Counted from the stretch's first letter, positions 9,015 to 17,790 are shown. The stretch is DNA of 64,000 nt from Hyalangium gracile (GCF_020103725.1 NZ_JAHXBG010000020.1:151400-215399), one strand, 5' to 3'. The notes: generated by a model not told the origin, from the letters alone. Numbers and translations are program-made.

Positions 9015-9833
9015 ATGCGCCTGTCCGCCCCACGTCCCCGCCTCGAGTTCCACCCGCCCACCCCGGGCGAGGAGCTCATCCACTTCGAGCACCTGAAGAA
9101 GTCCTTCGGTCCCAAGCGCGTCTATGACGACGTGGAGCTGTCGGTGCGAGCGGGGGAGACGCTGGTCGTCATCGGCGGCTCGGGCACCGGCAAGAGCGTG
9201 CTGCTCAAGTGCCTCATCGGGCTGCTCTTGCCGGACGCCGGGCGCATCCTCTTCCAGGGGCAGGACCTGACGCGCCTGCGCGAGGAGGACTTCCTGTCCG
9301 TGCGCCGCCACGTGGCCATGGTGTTCCAGGGCGCGGCGCTCTTCGACTCGCTGACGGTGGGCGAGAACGTGGCCTATCCGCTGCGCGAGCACTTCCCGGA
9401 GCTGTCCGCCGAGGAGGTGTCCCGCCGCGTGGCCGAGAAGCTGTCCTGGGTCAACCTGCCGGGCACCGAGAAGATGATGCCCGCGGACCTGTCCGGCGGC
9501 ATGCGCAAGCGAGTGGGGCTGGCGCGCGCCATCGCCACCAACCCGGAGGTCATCCTCTGGGACGAGCCCACCACGGGGTTGGATCCCGTCACCACCCAGA
9601 GCATCAACACGATGATCAACACGATGAAGCAGAAGCTGGGGTGCACCTCCATCGTCGTGACGCACGACATGATGAGCGCCTTCGAGGTGGCGGACCGCAT
9701 CGCCATGCTGGCCAACCGGCGCATCGTCCAGGTGGGCACGCCCGAGGAGGTGCGCCGCTCCACCGTGCCCGAGGTGCGCGCCTTCCTGGATGCGCGGCGG
9801 GCGGAGCTTCAGGGACGGGGGATGGTGTCATGA
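9015..9833 (+). CDS. mlaF: MlaF-type ABC transporter ATPase
   Basis: A 272-residue nucleotide-binding protein that powers the MlaE-type permease. Visible motifs are Walker A (GGSGTGKS, near residue 55), a Q-loop (MVFQGAALFDSL), the signature LSGGMRKRVGLARA, Walker B with the catalytic Glu (VILWDEPTTGLDP), and the H-loop (VVTHD). The SGGMRKR form of the signature is typical of MlaF proteins. The start ATG at 9015 lies two bases after the permease stop. The gene overlaps mlaD by four bases (ATGA at 9830), which indicates coupled translation. Confidence 0.94.
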   Translation: MRLSAPRPRLEFHPPTPGEELIHFEHLKKSFGPKRVYDDVELSVRAGETLVVIGGSGTGKSVLLKCLIGLLLPDAGRILFQGQDLTRLREEDFLSVRRHVAMVFQGAALFDSLTVGENVAYPLREHFPELSAEEVSRRVAEKLSWVNLPGTEKMMPADLSGGMRKRVGLARAIATNPEVILWDEPTTGLDPVTTQSINTMINTMKQKLGCTSIVVTHDMMSAFEVADRIAMLANRRIVQVGTPEEVRRSTVPEVRAFLDARRAELQGRGMVS

Positions 9834-10999
9834 GCCTCTTCACTTCCACGCCGCGCGAGCGGCGCATGGCCTGGCGCGCGGGCGTCTTCGTGGCGGCGGG
9901 GCTCGTCCTGGCCGGAGTGGTGGTCTTCTTCATCGGCAAGGAGACGCGGGCCTTCGAGTCGCAGATGACCTACCGCGCCTTCTTCCCGAACGTGCAGGGC
10001 CTGACCGACAAGTCTCCGGTGTGGATTGGCGGGCTCGAGGTGGGGCACGTGGTGGGCATCGCCTTCACCGAGGACGCGGCCGAGCGCGGCATCCAGGTGA
10101 CCATCGAGGTCTCCAAGAAGTACTCCGATCGCGTGCGCCAGGACTCCGTGGCCCGGCTGTCGAGCCTCGGCGTGCTGGGTGAGAAGGCCGTGGACATCTC
10201 GCTGGGTACCCCCAAGGCGCCGCTCATTCCAGACGGGGGCGAGCTGCGCACGGACGTCAGCGGGGACCTCAACGCGCTGATGCAGGCGGCCGGACAGGTG
10301 CTGAGCGACTCGCAGGCCATCAGCCGCTCGCTGCGGGTGGCGGTGGAGACGTACGCGGACCCCCGGCTCGCCGAGGATGTGTCCGCCAGCCTGCGCAGCC
10401 TCCGCAAGCTCCTGGAGGAAATAGAGCAGGGCGACGGCGTGCTGCACGCCCTCATCTACGACAAGGAGTCGGGGCGGCAGGTGCGCGGGCTGCTGGCGCA
10501 CGCCTCGCAGGTGGCCAGGCGGATGGATGGGGCGGTGGGGCACGTGGAGGCGCTGCTGGCGGAGGTGCGCCAGGGGGACGGCACGGCCCACGCGCTCATC
10601 TACGGCAAGGAGGGCGCCCAGGCGCTGACGGAGCTGGGCGCGGCGGCCGGGCAGCTCGCCGGGCTCATCGAGGACGCGAAGACGAGCCCCAACGGCGCGG
10701 TGCACCAGCTCGTCTACGGGGACGCCCGGGGCATGTTCGCGGACCTGGGCAGCGCGGCGGCGGACCTGAAGAAGATCACCTCCACCGTGGCCAACGGGGA
10801 GGGCACCATCGGCGGGCTGATTTCGGACCCCACGGTGTACGAGGACCTGCGGCAGGTGCTCGGCAACGTGAAGCGCAACCGGCTGTTGCGCGCGCTGGTG
10901 CGCTTCTCGGTCAACAACCGCGAGGAGCTGGATCAGGTCGGCAAGGTGAAGCAGGAGCAGCAGGAGACAGGTACTGGAGGCTCGGGCACGAAGAAGTGA
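9830..10999 (+). CDS. mlaD: MCE/MlaD-family phospholipid transport protein with repeated C-terminus
   Basis: A 389-residue protein with an N-terminal transmembrane anchor (about 15-37) and one MCE domain (about 40-135) containing NVQGLTDKSPVWIGGLEVG, which forms the periplasmic lipid-carrying ring in this family. At about twice the length of E. coli MlaD it has a long C-terminal extension, predicted largely helical. The extension carries four imperfect copies of a G-x-G-x-x-H-x-L-I-Y motif near residues 200, 248, 287 and 322. Such extensions may form a tunnel across the periplasm. It overlaps mlaF by four bases. Confidence 0.9.
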   Translation: MSLFTSTPRERRMAWRAGVFVAAGLVLAGVVVFFIGKETRAFESQMTYRAFFPNVQGLTDKSPVWIGGLEVGHVVGIAFTEDAAERGIQVTIEVSKKYSDRVRQDSVARLSSLGVLGEKAVDISLGTPKAPLIPDGGELRTDVSGDLNALMQAAGQVLSDSQAISRSLRVAVETYADPRLAEDVSASLRSLRKLLEEIEQGDGVLHALIYDKESGRQVRGLLAHASQVARRMDGAVGHVEALLAEVRQGDGTAHALIYGKEGAQALTELGAAAGQLAGLIEDAKTSPNGAVHQLVYGDARGMFADLGSAAADLKKITSTVANGEGTIGGLISDPTVYEDLRQVLGNVKRNRLLRALVRFSVNNREELDQVGKVKQEQQETGTGGSGTKK

Positions 11000-11020
11000 G
11001 CCCGGCGGGGAGATCCATCG

Positions 11021-11548
11021 ATGCGTGGTTCGAGATTCGTGTCCTGGCTGGCCGTGGCGCTCGTCGCGCTCACCCAGCCGGGTTGTGGGGATGGTGAGGA
11101 GCGGGAGAAGGGCTCGGACAGCTGCACCGCCGGAAGGAACATGACGGACCCGCGCCTGGTGAATGGGCTCGAGCCCATCGCGGGCGGAGCGCTGCTGCGC
11201 ATCACCTGGGACCCGGGGACGGACGCCGGCTCCGAGCTTCCCTCGGACTACTTCGCCGCCGTGAAGGTCTCTGGGGAGACGCCGACGGAGGTCCAGAACC
11301 TGGTGTCCGACGTCTCGCTGACGGAGGACCGCCAGCTCTCCGTCCGGTTCCGCAACCTCGGACCCTACCTGGCCGACCACGACGCGCTGGAGTTCGCGCT
11401 GGTGTTCCCGGACCGCCGGGGCTTCGTCTCCTGCTCGCACCCGGGCATGGATGACGCCTACCTGCTCAAGGTGCGTCTGGAGTTCGGCGAGCAGCAGCAG
11501 CTCCAGCGCGCCGAGCTGACGGAGGAAGTCACCCTGGGCGACATTTGA
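11021..11548 (+). CDS. putative lipoprotein at the end of the Mla-type operon
   Basis: A 175-residue protein. The ATG at 11021 is preceded by GGGGAG. It has a signal peptide and a lipobox-like ending TQPGC (Cys22). The mature domain looks beta-rich and resembles a small immunoglobulin or fibronectin-like fold, with two later cysteines, but no family is recognised. It lies 21 bases after mlaD on the same strand, so it is probably part of the transporter operon, where an outer-membrane lipoprotein partner (an MlaA or periplasmic-carrier role) would be expected. Sequence alone does not show that role. Confidence 0.7.
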   Translation: MRGSRFVSWLAVALVALTQPGCGDGEEREKGSDSCTAGRNMTDPRLVNGLEPIAGGALLRITWDPGTDAGSELPSDYFAAVKVSGETPTEVQNLVSDVSLTEDRQLSVRFRNLGPYLADHDALEFALVFPDRRGFVSCSHPGMDDAYLLKVRLEFGEQQQLQRAELTEEVTLGDI

Positions 11549-11578
11549 ACGCCCGGGAGCCCGGGCTAGGCTGCGCGT

Positions 11579-12610
11579 GTGCGGCCTCCCGGTGCTCCCC
11601 GTGTCCCAGCGCGACTCCTCCTTCGTGGCAGGTGGCTCCTCGCCAGCCTGCTGCTCGGGCTCGGAGGTCTGCCCGCGTGCCTCGAGGGCCGGAGCTTCGC
11701 GAATGAGCCTCCGGGCTCGCCCGCTCCGCCTTCCGAGGATGGCGGCTCGACGCCGGACGCGAGCACCCCGCCCGAGCCGGCCGCGGGCACGGTCCGCATC
11801 GCGGCGTTCAACGTGCATCGCCTCTTCGACACGGTCTGTGACTCCGGGAGCTGCGGCGGCTCGGCCTACGAGGCGCTGCCCTCGTCCCAGGCCTTCGCGG
11901 CTCGCGCGGAGCGGATCGCCCAGGCCCTCACCTCGCTGAAGGCCGGCATCGTGCTGCTCTCGGAGGTGGAGACCCAGGCCAGCCTGGATGCGCTCCAGGC
12001 TCGGGCGCAGGGGTTCTCCACGGCGGTGCTCGGGGAGCTGGGCACGGCGGCCTCCGTGGATGTCGCCGTCCTGTCCCGCTACCCCCTGCGCGAGGTGCGC
12101 CGCCACCGGGCCCAGCGCCTCCTGACGCGCCCGGATGGGACGACCACCCTGTTCTCCCGCGAGTTCCTCGAGGTGCGCCTGGACGTGGAGGGGGCCGAGG
12201 TCATCGTCTTCTCCGCCCACTTCCGCTCCAAGGTGGATGACGATCCGGGCCGCCGCTACGCCGAGGCGCAGGCCGCCCGCGACATCCTCTCCGCGGTGGC
12301 CGCCGAGCGCCCGGGAGCGCTCGTGGTGCTCGGGGGCGATCTCAATGATGTCCCGGGCTCGCCGCCGCTCGAGGCGCTGGAGTCGGGCGGAGCGCTGCTG
12401 CGAGTCTCCCGCTCCCTGCCGCTGGAGGAGCTCGGGACGGTGTGGTTCCAGGGCGCGTCGCTGGCGATCGATCACCTCTACCGCGCCGCCGGGGCCTCCG
12501 GTCAGGAGGTCCCCGGGACGTTCCGGGTGGTGCGCGATGCGTCCGGCGGCGGGCTGGCGGGCTCGGACCATGCCGCCGTGCAGGCCGACTTCGAGCTGCC
12601 CCGCGGCTGA
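11579..12610 (+). CDS. endonuclease/exonuclease/phosphatase-family lipoprotein
   Basis: A 343-residue protein starting at GTG 11579. A long basic signal segment ends at a lipobox (LPAC), followed by a Pro/Ser-rich linker to about residue 70. The remaining part is an EEP-fold metal-dependent hydrolase: IAAFNVHRLF (Asn ligand), LLSEVE (metal-binding Glu), SAHFRSK, LGGDLNDVPGS (the GDLND catalytic loop), AIDHLY and the terminal SDHAAV (catalytic Asp-His). All core EEP residues are present, so it is probably active. Secreted relatives act on nucleic acids or on phosphate esters; the substrate is undetermined. It converges with 12614-13354. Confidence 0.85.
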   Translation: MRPPGAPRVPARLLLRGRWLLASLLLGLGGLPACLEGRSFANEPPGSPAPPSEDGGSTPDASTPPEPAAGTVRIAAFNVHRLFDTVCDSGSCGGSAYEALPSSQAFAARAERIAQALTSLKAGIVLLSEVETQASLDALQARAQGFSTAVLGELGTAASVDVAVLSRYPLREVRRHRAQRLLTRPDGTTTLFSREFLEVRLDVEGAEVIVFSAHFRSKVDDDPGRRYAEAQAARDILSAVAAERPGALVVLGGDLNDVPGSPPLEALESGGALLRVSRSLPLEELGTVWFQGASLAIDHLYRAAGASGQEVPGTFRVVRDASGGGLAGSDHAAVQADFELPRG

Positions 12611-12613
12611 AGC

Positions 12614-13354
12614 TCAGAACCGGCCGAACTTGAACATCACCGAGCCGGTGAAGCCGCTCAGGTCCTGCTCGCGCATCCCGGACAGGTCGACGCTGCCGAC
12701 GTAGCGATAGCCTGTGCCCAGCGCCAGCCGGAGGAAGCGCAGGACGTTCATCTCGATGGCGAGGGTGGGCTCGGCGACGAAGACCACGTCATCCTCCACG
12801 GAGCGGTCCTCTCGCCACGAGCGGCGCGGCCGGCTGTAGCCCACGACTCCGCCTCCGACGAGCGTGCCGATGGAGGCGTGCACCAGCTTGTCGGGCAGGA
12901 GGATGTACTCGAGCCAGAGGCCGCCATACGCGAAGTCCAGCCGGAGGTCCTCGCCGATGTCCGGTGCGCCCTCGGGCGCTGGCAGGCGGGTGAGCAGGGC
13001 GAAGCCGCCCGCGCCGAAGACGAAGTGATGGTTGGCGATCCACCCACCCCGGCCGCCCAGGAGCAGGGCATCCCGGTCCAGGATGCGGCTGTAGGTGAAC
13101 ACCGGGCCGCCATAGCCCCCTTGCGAGCCCTTGCCGGAGATGAGCGTCTCCATCTCGGGCGTGGGCTCCTGGCGCCGGGGAGCGTCGGGCGCCTGGGCGC
13201 CGGGCGGCGCCGGGGGAGGCCGCGGCGGCACGGGCTCGGGCGGAGGAGCGGGCTCGGTGGCCGGGGGAGGCGGCCCGGGTGGACCGGCCTCCTGGCCGAG
13301 CGCGATGCCCGTGGGCAGGACGACGGCGAGCAGCAGCAGGAGGGAGCGACTCAT
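12614..13354 (-). CDS. outer-membrane beta-barrel-like protein, unknown function
   Basis: A 246-residue protein started at the ATG at 13354, which begins a clean signal peptide (MSRSLLLLLAVVLP, cleavage near ALG-QE). It has a Pro-rich linker (about 22-70) and then alternating strand-like segments rich in Gly, Tyr and Phe, ending in a Phe (FKFGRF), as outer-membrane barrels commonly do. No enzyme motif is seen. It is likely a small barrel or surface-associated protein. It is divergent from the KaiC-like gene at 13758 with a long intergenic region between. Confidence 0.72.
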   Translation of the reverse strand: MSRSLLLLLAVVLPTGIALGQEAGPPGPPPPATEPAPPPEPVPPRPPPAPPGAQAPDAPRRQEPTPEMETLISGKGSQGGYGGPVFTYSRILDRDALLLGGRGGWIANHHFVFGAGGFALLTRLPAPEGAPDIGEDLRLDFAYGGLWLEYILLPDKLVHASIGTLVGGGVVGYSRPRRSWREDRSVEDDVVFVAEPTLAIEMNVLRFLRLALGTGYRYVGSVDLSGMREQDLSGFTGSVMFKFGRF

Positions 13355-13757
13355 GCGCCACCACGAAAGCATGCTTCGCGCCGCCTGGCTCGCGTCCTCG
13401 AGGGCAGGCGTCGGGTGGCGCCGCCCGCACGGTGTCTGCTGGTGGACGCCTTCCTGGTCCGGCATGTCATTTTTAAGCCCACGCCTGAAAAATGCCGGTG
13501 CACCGCATGGGGAGTTGTTGCCTGATCAGGCGGAAAGCCTTCGTGATGGCACCTCGTCCCTCTCCGTGGTCACTCTCCCCCGCGTGCCGTCCTGCCCACT
13601 GTTTACAGTGGCCCACGCGTCATGTCTCGGGTGCTAGCTTGCGCGCACCCTGGCCCTCCCGTGCCTGGGTGACCCGCCCCGCCGAGCCCCCGGCGGCCCG
13701 CCCCAGTGGACTGGCGGGTCTCAGCCTCTCTCCCATGGGGCACCGAGGCTCCTCGCA
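13355..13757. promoter_or_regulatory. divergent intergenic region with two perfect palindromes
   Basis: This 403-base gap separates the outer-membrane protein gene (minus strand) from the KaiC-like gene (plus strand). It contains no credible gene. Two operator-like palindromes are visible: GCCTGATCAGGC at 13520-13531 and CCACTG-TTTA-CAGTGG at 13596-13611. The second lies in a small AT-rich pocket 146 bases before the KaiC-like start. Either could bind a dimeric regulator of one or both genes. No clear -35/-10 pair is evident. Assignment as operators is inference from symmetry only. Confidence 0.35.
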
Positions 13758-15272
13758 ATGACGGCCGTGGCCCCTCCCCTGCTTCAGCGCATCCCCAGCG
13801 GCGTCCTCGGTCTGGACGCCGTGCTCGATGGAGGCTTCCTGCAAGGAGGCACCTACATCGTCGCGGGCATGCCGGGTACGGGGAAGACCATCCTCGGCAA
13901 CCAGATCTGCTTCCACCACGTGGCCCATGGCGGGCGGGTGGTCTACGTCACGCTGCTGGCGGAGACGCACGGGCGGATGCTGGCGCACCTGCGCGGCATG
14001 GCCTTCTTCACCGAGGAGCCGCTGGCCTCCGCGCTCCACTATGTGAGCGCCTACCGGGTGCTGACGCAGGAGGGGCTCAAGGGGCTGCTGGAGCTCTTGC
14101 GCCAGCTCATCCGCGAGCACCGCGCCAGCATGCTGGTGCTGGACGGGCTGGTGAGCGCCAGCGCGTCGGCGCCCAACGAGCTGGCCTTCAAGGAGTTCGT
14201 CCACGAGCTGAACACGCTGGTGAGCGTCATCGGCTGCACCACCTTCCTGCTCACCAACAGCCACACCCCCGAGGACGTCCACCCCGAGCACACCATGGTG
14301 GACGGCCTCATCGAGCTGTCGGACGAGCTCATCGGCGTGCGCGCGGTGCGCGAGCTCATCGTCCGCAAGTTCCGCGGCAGCGCGCACCTGCGCGGCCGGC
14401 ACGTGTTCCAGATCTCCCAGCAGGGCATCACCGTCTACCCGCGCTCGGAGGCGATGCTGGCCGACCCCATCGCCGTGCCGGGCGAGTACACCTCGCGCGT
14501 GCCGGTGGGCGTGCCGGCGCTGGACGAGATGCTCCGGGGCGGGCTGCAGCGCAGCAGCGCCACGCTCCTCATGGGGCCGTCCGGCAGCGGCAAGACGCTG
14601 CTGGGGCTGCAGTTCCTGGCCCAGGGCGCGAAGCTGGGCGAGCCCTGTCTCTACTTCGGCTTCTACGAGTCGCCGCCGCGGCTGGTGGGCAAGGGCCAGG
14701 CCATCGGGCTGGATCTGCTCGGCGCGGTGCGCAGCGGGTCGCTGGAGATGATCTGGCAGCCGCCGGTGGAGCTGGTGCTGGATGCGCTGGCGGTGAAGAT
14801 CCTCGCGGCCATCAAACGGCGAGGCGTCACGCGGGTGCTCATCGACGGGCTGGTGGGCTTCAAGGAGTCCACCGTCCACACCGAGCGCATCAACCGCTTC
14901 TTCGCCGCCTTCACCAACGAGCTGCGCGCGCTGGACGTGACGACGGTGTTCACCGAGGAGACGCGGGTGCTCTTCGGCCCGGAGGTGGAGACGCCCGTGA
15001 AGGGGCTGTCCGCGCTGGTGGAGAACCACATCTTCCTGCGCCAGGTGGAGTGGCGGGGCGAGCTGCGGCGGGTGCTGGCCATCCTCAAGACGCGCGAGAG
15101 CGGGCATGACCCGTCCCTGCGCGAGTTCACCATCGACGACCGGGGCCTGCACCTCGGAGGTCGCTTCGACAGCACGGGGGCCGTGCTCACCGACTCGGGG
15201 CTGTCCTCCTCGACGCGGCGGAGCAATACCCGCAGGCCCACGGCGCGCAAGAAACGAGGGAGCCGGAAGTGA
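13758..15272 (+). CDS. KaiC-like double-domain RecA-fold ATPase (copy A)
   Basis: A 504-residue cytoplasmic protein with two KaiC/RecA-fold domains in tandem. Walker A of the first is GMPGTGKT (about 37-44) with Walker B LVLDGL (about 130); Walker A of the second is GPSGSGKT (about 273-280). The length and layout match the cyanobacterial clock ATPase KaiC, but no KaiA or KaiB gene is nearby. Bacterial KaiC-like proteins of this type are usually linked to signalling proteins. The downstream receiver overlaps its stop by four bases (GTGA), indicating a functional pair. It is clearly paralogous to 30256-31779, which has the same gene order. Confidence 0.88.
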   Translation: MTAVAPPLLQRIPSGVLGLDAVLDGGFLQGGTYIVAGMPGTGKTILGNQICFHHVAHGGRVVYVTLLAETHGRMLAHLRGMAFFTEEPLASALHYVSAYRVLTQEGLKGLLELLRQLIREHRASMLVLDGLVSASASAPNELAFKEFVHELNTLVSVIGCTTFLLTNSHTPEDVHPEHTMVDGLIELSDELIGVRAVRELIVRKFRGSAHLRGRHVFQISQQGITVYPRSEAMLADPIAVPGEYTSRVPVGVPALDEMLRGGLQRSSATLLMGPSGSGKTLLGLQFLAQGAKLGEPCLYFGFYESPPRLVGKGQAIGLDLLGAVRSGSLEMIWQPPVELVLDALAVKILAAIKRRGVTRVLIDGLVGFKESTVHTERINRFFAAFTNELRALDVTTVFTEETRVLFGPEVETPVKGLSALVENHIFLRQVEWRGELRRVLAILKTRESGHDPSLREFTIDDRGLHLGGRFDSTGAVLTDSGLSSSTRRSNTRRPTARKKRGSRK

Positions 15273-15643
15273 AGACGGTCCTCCTCGTCGACGACGAGCA
15301 TGCCATTCTCGATGCGCTGTCCGGCATCCTCGAGGACGAGGGTTTCCGGGTGGTGACGGCCGGCAATGGCCGCGAGGCGCTCGCCCGGATGGAAGAGGCC
15401 AGGCCGGACGTGGCGCTCGTGGACGTGATGATGCCGGTGATGGACGGGCGCGAGCTGCTGCGCGAGCTGCAGGCCCATGAGCGCTGGCGCACCGTGCCCG
15501 TGGTGCTGATGAGCGCCGTGCCCCGCGCCATCCTCACCCGCGACGCGCCCATCACGTGCGACGACTTCTTCCAGAAGCCGTTCGACTTGTGGAAGCTCAT
15601 CGACCGGCTGCGCGAGCTGGCCGGTTCGGACGACTCGCACTGA
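15269..15643 (+). CDS. single-domain response regulator (paired with KaiC-like A)
   Basis: A 124-residue stand-alone receiver domain, starting at GTG 15269 inside the stop of the KaiC-like gene. It has the acidic pair Asp8-Asp9, phospho-acceptor Asp52 in VALVDVMMPVMDG, a Ser in LMSAV as the switch residue, and the conserved Lys in FFQKPF. There is no output domain, so it signals through protein contacts, probably with its translationally coupled ATPase. Its cognate histidine kinase is not adjacent. The second KaiC-like gene has an equivalent receiver at 29888-30259. Confidence 0.92.
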   Translation: MKTVLLVDDEHAILDALSGILEDEGFRVVTAGNGREALARMEEARPDVALVDVMMPVMDGRELLRELQAHERWRTVPVVLMSAVPRAILTRDAPITCDDFFQKPFDLWKLIDRLRELAGSDDSH

Positions 15644-15666
15644 GCCCGGGCCGCCGAGGCCCTGGT

Positions 15667-16332
15667 TCAGGGAACGTCCATGTCCATATAGGCGCGCCGC
15701 GCCGGCACCGAGTAGAAGTGGCCCTCGGGCAGCACGTAGGCGGTGAGCCGGCCGCCGTAGACGCAGCCCGAGTCCAGCCCGTAGGCGTGGGGGTGGCGCT
15801 GGAGCCGGCGCACCGCATCGTGCCCGAAGAGGACGAGCTCGGGCCCGGGCCACCTGCTGGCCCAGGGCTCCCCGTCCTCCACGCGCTTGGAGGGCTTTCC
15901 GTCGGCGGAGATGCTGCGCAGGTTGAGCAGGTGCTCCTGGCGCTGCTCCCTCAGGGCCACGCCCGGCACCAGCCCGGCGTGGACGGCGAGCGCGTTGAGC
16001 TCCGGCAGGCGCATGTAGAGGGGGCGGGACTCGAGGTACTTCCAGTCCTCGGGGCCCAGGGTGTCGAGCACGCGCTGGTGCTCGGGCTTGAGCCTCTTGC
16101 CGGGCTTCTGGTGCCCGTGGTGCCAGCGCAGCACGTGCTCGTCGTGGTTGCCGCGCACGGCCAGCAGGCCCCGCTCGCGCGCCCGCGCCACCACCCCGGC
16201 CGAGTCCGGGCCCTTGGCCACCAGGTCCCCCAGCAGCACCACGCGCTCGCCTGGCTGCCAGCCGCACTCCTTCAGGAGCGCATCCAGCTCGTCGGCGCAG
16301 CCGTGCACGTCACCGATGAACAGCGTCCGCAT
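15667..16332 (-). CDS. calcineurin-like metallophosphatase (PrpE/ApaH-type)
   Basis: A 221-residue enzyme with a complete two-metal phosphoesterase signature: GDVHG (Asp8, His10), GDLVAKGPDS (Asp36), RGNHDE (Asn62, His63), AVHAGLVPG and a late FGHD. The start is the ATG at 16332, which places GDVHG at the N-terminus as in the family; upstream in-frame residues are not conserved-looking. Relatives are bacterial Ser/Thr protein phosphatases and symmetrical diadenosine tetraphosphatases, and sequence alone does not separate these. It is divergent from alr and convergent with the receiver gene. Confidence 0.88.
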   Translation of the reverse strand: MRTLFIGDVHGCADELDALLKECGWQPGERVVLLGDLVAKGPDSAGVVARARERGLLAVRGNHDEHVLRWHHGHQKPGKRLKPEHQRVLDTLGPEDWKYLESRPLYMRLPELNALAVHAGLVPGVALREQRQEHLLNLRSISADGKPSKRVEDGEPWASRWPGPELVLFGHDAVRRLQRHPHAYGLDSGCVYGGRLTAYVLPEGHFYSVPARRAYMDMDVP

Positions 16333-16482
16333 CCGCCACTTCCTGTCACGCGGAGGTGAGGGCCCCTCGCCGTGGGTGAGTCCCTCGACATGCCGGAACG
16401 TCTCTCCGTGCACTCACCGGGAGGAGATGTTACCTGCCTGCCGCGCACTCGGGCAGCTGGAAGCCGCGGGGCCTTCGAGCCC

Positions 16483-16498
16483 TGGCACTGGCGTTGCT
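16483..16498 (+). promoter_or_regulatory. putative sigma-54 (-24/-12) promoter for alr
   Basis: TGGCAC at 16483-16488 and TTGCT at 16494-16498 are separated by five bases, which puts exactly ten bases between the GG and GC dinucleotides, as sigma-54 promoters require. Transcription would begin near 16509, about 50 bases before the chosen alr start. The only departure from the consensus is a T after TGGCAC. Myxobacteria have many sigma-54 activators, so use of such a promoter is plausible, but there is no experimental support here. Confidence 0.5.
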
Positions 16499-16559
16499 GG
16501 TAAGAGCGGGAGGCCCGCCGGGTGCGGGCAGCGGGCCACGGCAGGCCCTGGAGGTGAAT

Positions 16560-17774
16560 GTGGTGGAGCACGGCGGCATGGCAGGTGGCTTCTCGGCCTG
16601 CGCTTCCTGGCTGGAGCTGAGCGCGTCGGCCCTGCGGCACAACGTGGAGGTGTTCCGGGCGCTGGAGGCCGCCGTGGGCGGGGGGCCTCGGCGGACGTTC
16701 GGCGCGGTGCTCAAGGGCAACGCGTACGGGCACGGCTTCCGGGAGATGCTGCCGCTGGTGCACCCGCTGGCGGACGTCCTCTACCTCATCACCCCCCAGG
16801 ACGGGCTGGCGGTGCGGGCCTTCGAGCGGGAGCGCGGGCTGGCGCCCCGGCAGGTGCTCGTCATCGGCGCCATCGCGCCGGAGGAGGCGGTGGCGCTGGC
16901 GCGCGAGGGCGTGGACGCGGTGGTGGCGGACCTGTCGTGGCGGGAGGCGGGGGCGGCGCTGCGCGCGGCCCGGCTGGAGCGCCCCCTGCGGGTGCACGTG
17001 CACATCGACACGGGCCTGGGGCGCGAGGGCTTCACGCTGGAGCAGATTCCCCGGGACACGGGGTTCCTGGCCGAGTACCGGGACGTGTTCGAGCTGGTGG
17101 GGGTGCTCAGCCACTTCTCCAACACGGAGGACGTGACGGAGCAGGCGTACGCGCTGGCGCAGCTCGAGGCCTTCGAGGCGGGGCTGGCCCGGCTGGTGGC
17201 GCAGCTCTCCCCGGCGCGGCCTCCGCAGCGGCACATCGCCGCCAGCGCCGCGAGCCTGGTGCTGCCTCGCGCCCGGTACGAGGCGCTGCGGGTGGGCATC
17301 TCCTTATATGGACTGTGGCCCTCGCCGGAGACGCGGCTGTCGGCGCGGCTGGTGCTGGGCGAGGTGCCCGCGCTGCGGCCGGTGCTCTCGTGGCGCTGCG
17401 GGAGCCAGGTGGTGAAGTGGCTGCCGGCGGGCAGCTACGTGGGCTACGGGTGCACCTACCGGTGCTCGGAGCCCACGCGCATCGCCGTGCTGCCGGTGGG
17501 GTACTTCGACGGGTACCCGCGGCTGGTGTCGGGCAAGGCGCACGTGCTGGTGAACGGGCGGCGGTGCCCGGTGCTGGGGCGCGTGATGATGAACCACCTC
17601 ATCGTGGACGTGACGCGGGCCGCGGCGGACGAGCGGCCGGTGACGGCCACGCTGCTGGGGCACGACGGGGATGAGTCCGTGTCGGCCGAGGCGCTGGCGG
17701 GCTGGGCGCAGACCATCCACTACGAGGTGGTGACGCGGCTGGGCGCGCACCTGCGGCGGGTGGTGGTGGACTGA
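16560..17774 (+). CDS. alr: alanine racemase
   Basis: A 404-residue PLP enzyme that interconverts L- and D-alanine for peptidoglycan. The PLP lysine is Lys52 in LKGNAYGHG, the opposite catalytic tyrosine is Tyr296 in VGYGCTYR, and HIDTGLGREG and the C-terminal VMMNHLIVDVT also match the fold type III racemase. GTG 16560 follows GGAGG with five bases of spacing; GTG 16563 and ATG 16578 are alternatives. A start at 16494 is unlikely because it would lie inside the sigma-54-like element. Usual family length is 360-400. The motif has MNHL where many Alr proteins have MDQ, so a broader or different amino-acid specificity is possible. Confidence 0.88.
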   Translation: MVEHGGMAGGFSACASWLELSASALRHNVEVFRALEAAVGGGPRRTFGAVLKGNAYGHGFREMLPLVHPLADVLYLITPQDGLAVRAFERERGLAPRQVLVIGAIAPEEAVALAREGVDAVVADLSWREAGAALRAARLERPLRVHVHIDTGLGREGFTLEQIPRDTGFLAEYRDVFELVGVLSHFSNTEDVTEQAYALAQLEAFEAGLARLVAQLSPARPPQRHIAASAASLVLPRARYEALRVGISLYGLWPSPETRLSARLVLGEVPALRPVLSWRCGSQVVKWLPAGSYVGYGCTYRCSEPTRIAVLPVGYFDGYPRLVSGKAHVLVNGRRCPVLGRVMMNHLIVDVTRAAADERPVTATLLGHDGDESVSAEALAGWAQTIHYEVVTRLGAHLRRVVVD

Positions 17775-17790
17775 CGCTGGCGCCCCTCGC

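Noticed and set aside
13620..15152. A 510-codon antisense open frame
   Set aside because: It lies opposite the first KaiC-like gene, is rich in His, Arg, Gln and Leu from reversed codons, and has no motif.
16494..16559. Longer alr start at TTG 16494
   Set aside because: It would begin inside the sigma-54-like element; the GGAGG before GTG 16560 fits better.
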